Below, piece after piece: positions 63,130 through 64,000 of a DNA stretch of 64,000 nucleotides. Numbering within the stretch: position 1 is the first letter of the stretch; every line of letters begins with the position of its first letter. This stretch comes from Onthophagus taurus. Its lineage: Eukaryota; Arthropoda; Insecta; Coleoptera; Scarabaeidae. Position numbers and translations under genes: made by a program. Where the stretch lies: assembly GCF_036711975.1 (NCBI RefSeq), contig NC_091966.1, positions 25,303,501 through 25,367,500 on the forward strand. The letters are read 5' to 3'. The notes below the pieces were generated by a model, which saw nothing but the letters and a program-made list of their open reading frames with translations, ran no database searches and was not told where the DNA came from.

Positions 63130-63505
63130 ACTTCCTTGGTATTTAAACTATCTAAGAAATGCAAACACTATTGTCCACAATTTGTTTGATCTTCTTTTTG
63201 ATATCGTCGATAATTATACCTCACAATATTTCTCCCCCATCCGATATAAAATACTTCTCCACTTCAATCGGTGGTCGTAAATCTCCATAACTGTCAAAGT
63301 AGTTAACATTTACACCATCCTTGTTGTAAGCTGTCCAGTGAGTACCGGGACCCGTACGATTATCAAGATTTATTATCCCACTCTCTCGTTTTCGGATTTT
63401 CTTCGGTAAATTGTTTCTCATGTACACCCCACGAAAGTTTAACAGATCAAGCGCTCGTGCATATCGCCTTAACTCTACATCCGTTAAAGAATGTTGGAGT
63501 ATTTT
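63130..63505 (-). pseudogene. Polinton adenain-like Cys protease, broken
   Basis: The frame begins with blocks LTDVELRRYARALDLLNFRG and VYMRNNLPKK. The catalytic His block GPGTHWTAYNKDGVNVNYFD, which also includes the Asp region, follows. The frame stops at 63221. The catalytic Gln and Cys block continues in another frame (YRRYQKEDQTNCGQ then a TAG and CLHFLDSLN). A frameshift and a stop therefore separate the His-Asp half from the Gln-Cys half. The family cleaves capsid proteins during maturation. No ATG precedes the first block. Confidence 0.85.
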
Positions 63506-63507
63506 TA

Positions 63508-63999
63508 TTAGTTTTTTGCTACAGTTTTATAACCACAACCCTTTTTATATGGATTAATAAACATTCCTGTACCAATTTTGTTCGCCCTCTTGGTGCGTTT
63601 TAGTCGCTTTGATTTTCGTGATACCGTTTTCATGACTAGTCCGCAACCTTGCTTATATGGTTTAATATACAAACCGCTGCCGATCGCTTTTGGTTCCATA
63701 GCCCGATTGTGACGTTCGGCTTCTTGTAACTGCTCCCTTGCTATTTTTGCTTCGTTTACGGTTTTTGCAATAGCTGCTGCACCTCCGCCTAAAGAACCGA
63801 GAGCACCCAAAGCTGCAAGTATTAAGGGTAAAAAACCTCCCGTCTTGGGAATCTTGATTATTTTTCCGCGCGGTTTAAGTATTCTACCTTGATAAGGTTT
63901 CAACAGATTGTAACCCACTTGTACATCTCCCTTTGTATTCGTACTGTTGGTCTGTGCAATCGCTCGCCGCACTAAGTTCATTGCCTGCGTAAACGACAA
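63508..63999 (-). CDS. Polinton Gly-rich virion-type protein, start at edge
   Basis: Open frame of 163 codons that reaches the window edge; the first codon here is TTG, so the true start is either the ATG at residue 7 or beyond 64000. An N-terminal amphipathic part precedes a hydrophobic Ala/Gly segment (FLPLILAALGALGSLGGGAA), a helix with EAKIAREQLQEAERH, and two repeats of the form GxGxxIxPYKxGCG (GSGLYIKPYKQGCG and GTGMFINPYKKGCG). Polintons encode such small adenovirus-pVI/pX-like proteins beside the protease. A role in membrane lysis or protease activation is inferred from that. Confidence 0.65.
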   Translation of the reverse strand: MSFTQAMNLVRRAIAQTNSTNTKGDVQVGYNLLKPYQGRILKPRGKIIKIPKTGGFLPLILAALGALGSLGGGAAAIAKTVNEAKIAREQLQEAERHNRAMEPKAIGSGLYIKPYKQGCGLVMKTVSRKSKRLKRTKRANKIGTGMFINPYKKGCGYKTVAKN

Positions 64000-64000
64000 C

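Larger units (their letters stand above)
44500..64000. mobile_element. Polinton/Maverick, right end outside window
   Basis: A large self-synthesising DNA transposon defined by protein-primed polB, chromodomain integrase, packaging ATPase, major and minor capsid proteins and a Cys protease. PolB is on plus near the left end, and all others are on minus. The left boundary is probably within 44490-44900, and I found no inverted terminal repeat because the right end lies past 64000. The element is inactivated by stops, frameshifts and a LINE insertion (about 54.2-59.8 kb). Confidence 0.92.

Overview
The window reads as AT-rich insect nuclear DNA, possibly from a beetle, although no single feature fixes the order. 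Short GT-AG introns, an SLC35B3-type transporter gene with small introns and a dense insect-type transposon load all point that way. Nothing prokaryotic is present: there is no operon, tRNA, rRNA or CRISPR array. Only two complete host-type genes are clear. One is a PAPS transporter (SLC35B3/PAPST2 family, five exons, 21162-22477) and the other a carbonic-anhydrase-like gene (four exons, 22565-23613) that has lost two of its three zinc ligands. Pieces of other probable host genes are an unidentified three-exon gene at 7263-8060 (-), a terminal exon at 23630-23880 (-) and a MADF-domain exon begun at 37252.

The rest is a layered transposon landscape. 1-16.6 kb holds a decayed Tc1-like transposase, a hammerhead-ribozyme-like core of the Penelope type, a piggyBac relic, arrays of palindromic CTAG-rich hairpins, mariner-like elements with very long inverted repeats (one carrying another inside it), a LINE 3' end, a Penelope-like GIY-YIG fragment and a nested palindromic MITE. 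16.6-20.9 kb is a nearly intact CR1-like LINE with one frameshift in ORF2. 24.7-27.7 kb carries an apparently intact Crypton-type tyrosine recombinase, split by one intron that holds a MITE. 29.8-30.8 kb is an intact spliced Merlin/IS1595-type transposase gene lacking the segment that should carry the third catalytic acid. 31.5-33.9 kb is an integrase-type (KRBA2-like) DNA element with inverted ends. 33.97-35.94 kb is a hAT element with a perfect 8-bp target duplication.

37.25-44.49 kb is a three-level nest. A MADF-domain exon is split at a TA by a mariner-like element with long inverted repeats, and one of those repeats is itself split by a complete Gypsy element (gag, pol, two 483-bp LTRs that look identical). 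The target duplications GTTGT and TA are visible, and removing both insertions rejoins the MADF reading frame. Just after the splice donor of that exon a Polinton/Maverick begins (about 44.5 kb) and runs past the right edge.

The Polinton encodes, on +, a protein-primed family B DNA polymerase with a candidate 59-bp intron. On - it encodes a chromodomain integrase, two Polinton-type proteins of unknown role, the packaging ATPase, a Cys-rich protein, the major capsid protein, a small ORF, the penton-type minor capsid protein, a Cys protease and a Gly-rich protein with paired C-terminal motifs. These form the replication, integration and virion-assembly kit of the family. This copy is dead: the ATPase and protease have stops, polB has a frameshift, and a Jockey-clade LINE (itself carrying a 1232-bp solo-LTR-like insert with TATT duplication) occupies about 54.2-59.8 kb. 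Joins, splice sites and family names come from reading the sequence alone. No database search was possible.
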